Of a stretch of DNA of 5,819 nucleotides, positions 5,760 to 5,819 are shown piece after piece. The translations under genes and the position numbers were made by a program. The notes under the pieces were generated by a model, which worked only from the letters and a program-made list of their open reading frames with translations, was not told where the DNA came from and did not search any database. Within the stretch, counting starts at the first letter, position 1. Each line of letters opens with the position of its first letter. The DNA comes from JBGTKH01 sp041744735. GTDB lineage: Bacteria; Planctomycetota; Planctomycetia; Pirellulales; Pirellulaceae. The DNA lies in assembly GCA_041744735.1 (NCBI GenBank), contig JBGTKH010000333.1, positions 1 to 5,819 on the forward strand, given 5' to 3'.

Positions 5760-5819
5760 ATGGGCGATGAGCGACGGACGAACACGGCTGAAGTACAAAT
5801 GACACAGGGCACCAACGCC
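5760..5819 (+). CDS. Possible start of a downstream gene (partial)
   Basis: An ATG at 5760 opens a frame that stays open to the right edge (20 codons: MGDERRTNTAEV then QMTQGTNA). AGAGGA lies about 7 nt upstream, an acceptable ribosome-binding site though it is part of the purine-rich repeat. A second in-frame ATG near 5799 has no clear site of its own. Twenty codons are too few to recognise a family, and chance openness is quite possible. If real, it would follow the 198-residue gene by 50 bp on the same strand. Confidence 0.3.
   Translation, partial: MGDERRTNTAEVQMTQGTNA

Noticed and set aside
1..5819. CRISPR arrays, tRNA or rRNA genes, transposases and phage genes.
   Set aside because: No regularly spaced repeats, cloverleaf-like segments or recognisable transposase or phage motifs were seen on either strand.

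Overview
The window looks like chromosomal DNA of a planctomycete, probably Pirellulales. It is moderately GC-rich. It carries a WPGFRG-type PQQ-like beta-propeller protein and two hypothetical proteins whose sequences I associate with planctomycete genomes. It also has a DTGF-type aspartic protease/partner pair and a palindromic intergenic repeat of the kind scattered through such genomes. The taxonomic call rests on recognised protein style; no search was run.

Layout, left to right. Bases 1-104 hold the 3' end of an unrecognised + strand gene. A compact minus-strand accessory module follows. It has an intact 91-residue protein (537-262) whose stop overlaps the start of a clan AA (DTGF) aspartic protease gene. 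That protease gene keeps only its first ~42 codons (265-140) before its sequence runs into the upstream gene. Next on the minus strand is a 377-residue PaaK/EhpF-like adenylating enzyme (1719-586) with its own good Shine-Dalgarno sequence. Behind it (1720-1928) is a 209-bp gap containing a two-armed inverted repeat. A bicistronic minus-strand operon follows: a secreted or lipoprotein PQQ-like beta-propeller protein (4261-2801) and an alpha/beta hydrolase (2804-1929), joined by an ATGA stop/start overlap. The 136-bp gap 4262-4397 holds only a weak ribosome-binding site that I can see. At the right, two genes of unknown function diverge: a coiled-coil protein (4859-4398, minus) with a recognisable sigma70-type promoter, and a 198-residue protein (5113-5709, plus). 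The window ends with a purine-rich heptameric tandem repeat and perhaps the first codons of another + strand gene.

How the genes fit together. The propeller and hydrolase are almost certainly co-transcribed and translationally coupled. The propeller is exported, while the hydrolase has no visible signal, so a shared pathway is not obvious. The adenylating enzyme sits alone, without carrier-protein, NRPS or phenazine genes in view. No complete new defence or mobile system is visible. The most interesting items are the decayed protease of the DTGF pair, the orphan adenylating enzyme without a C-terminal domain, and the divergent pair of unknown families.
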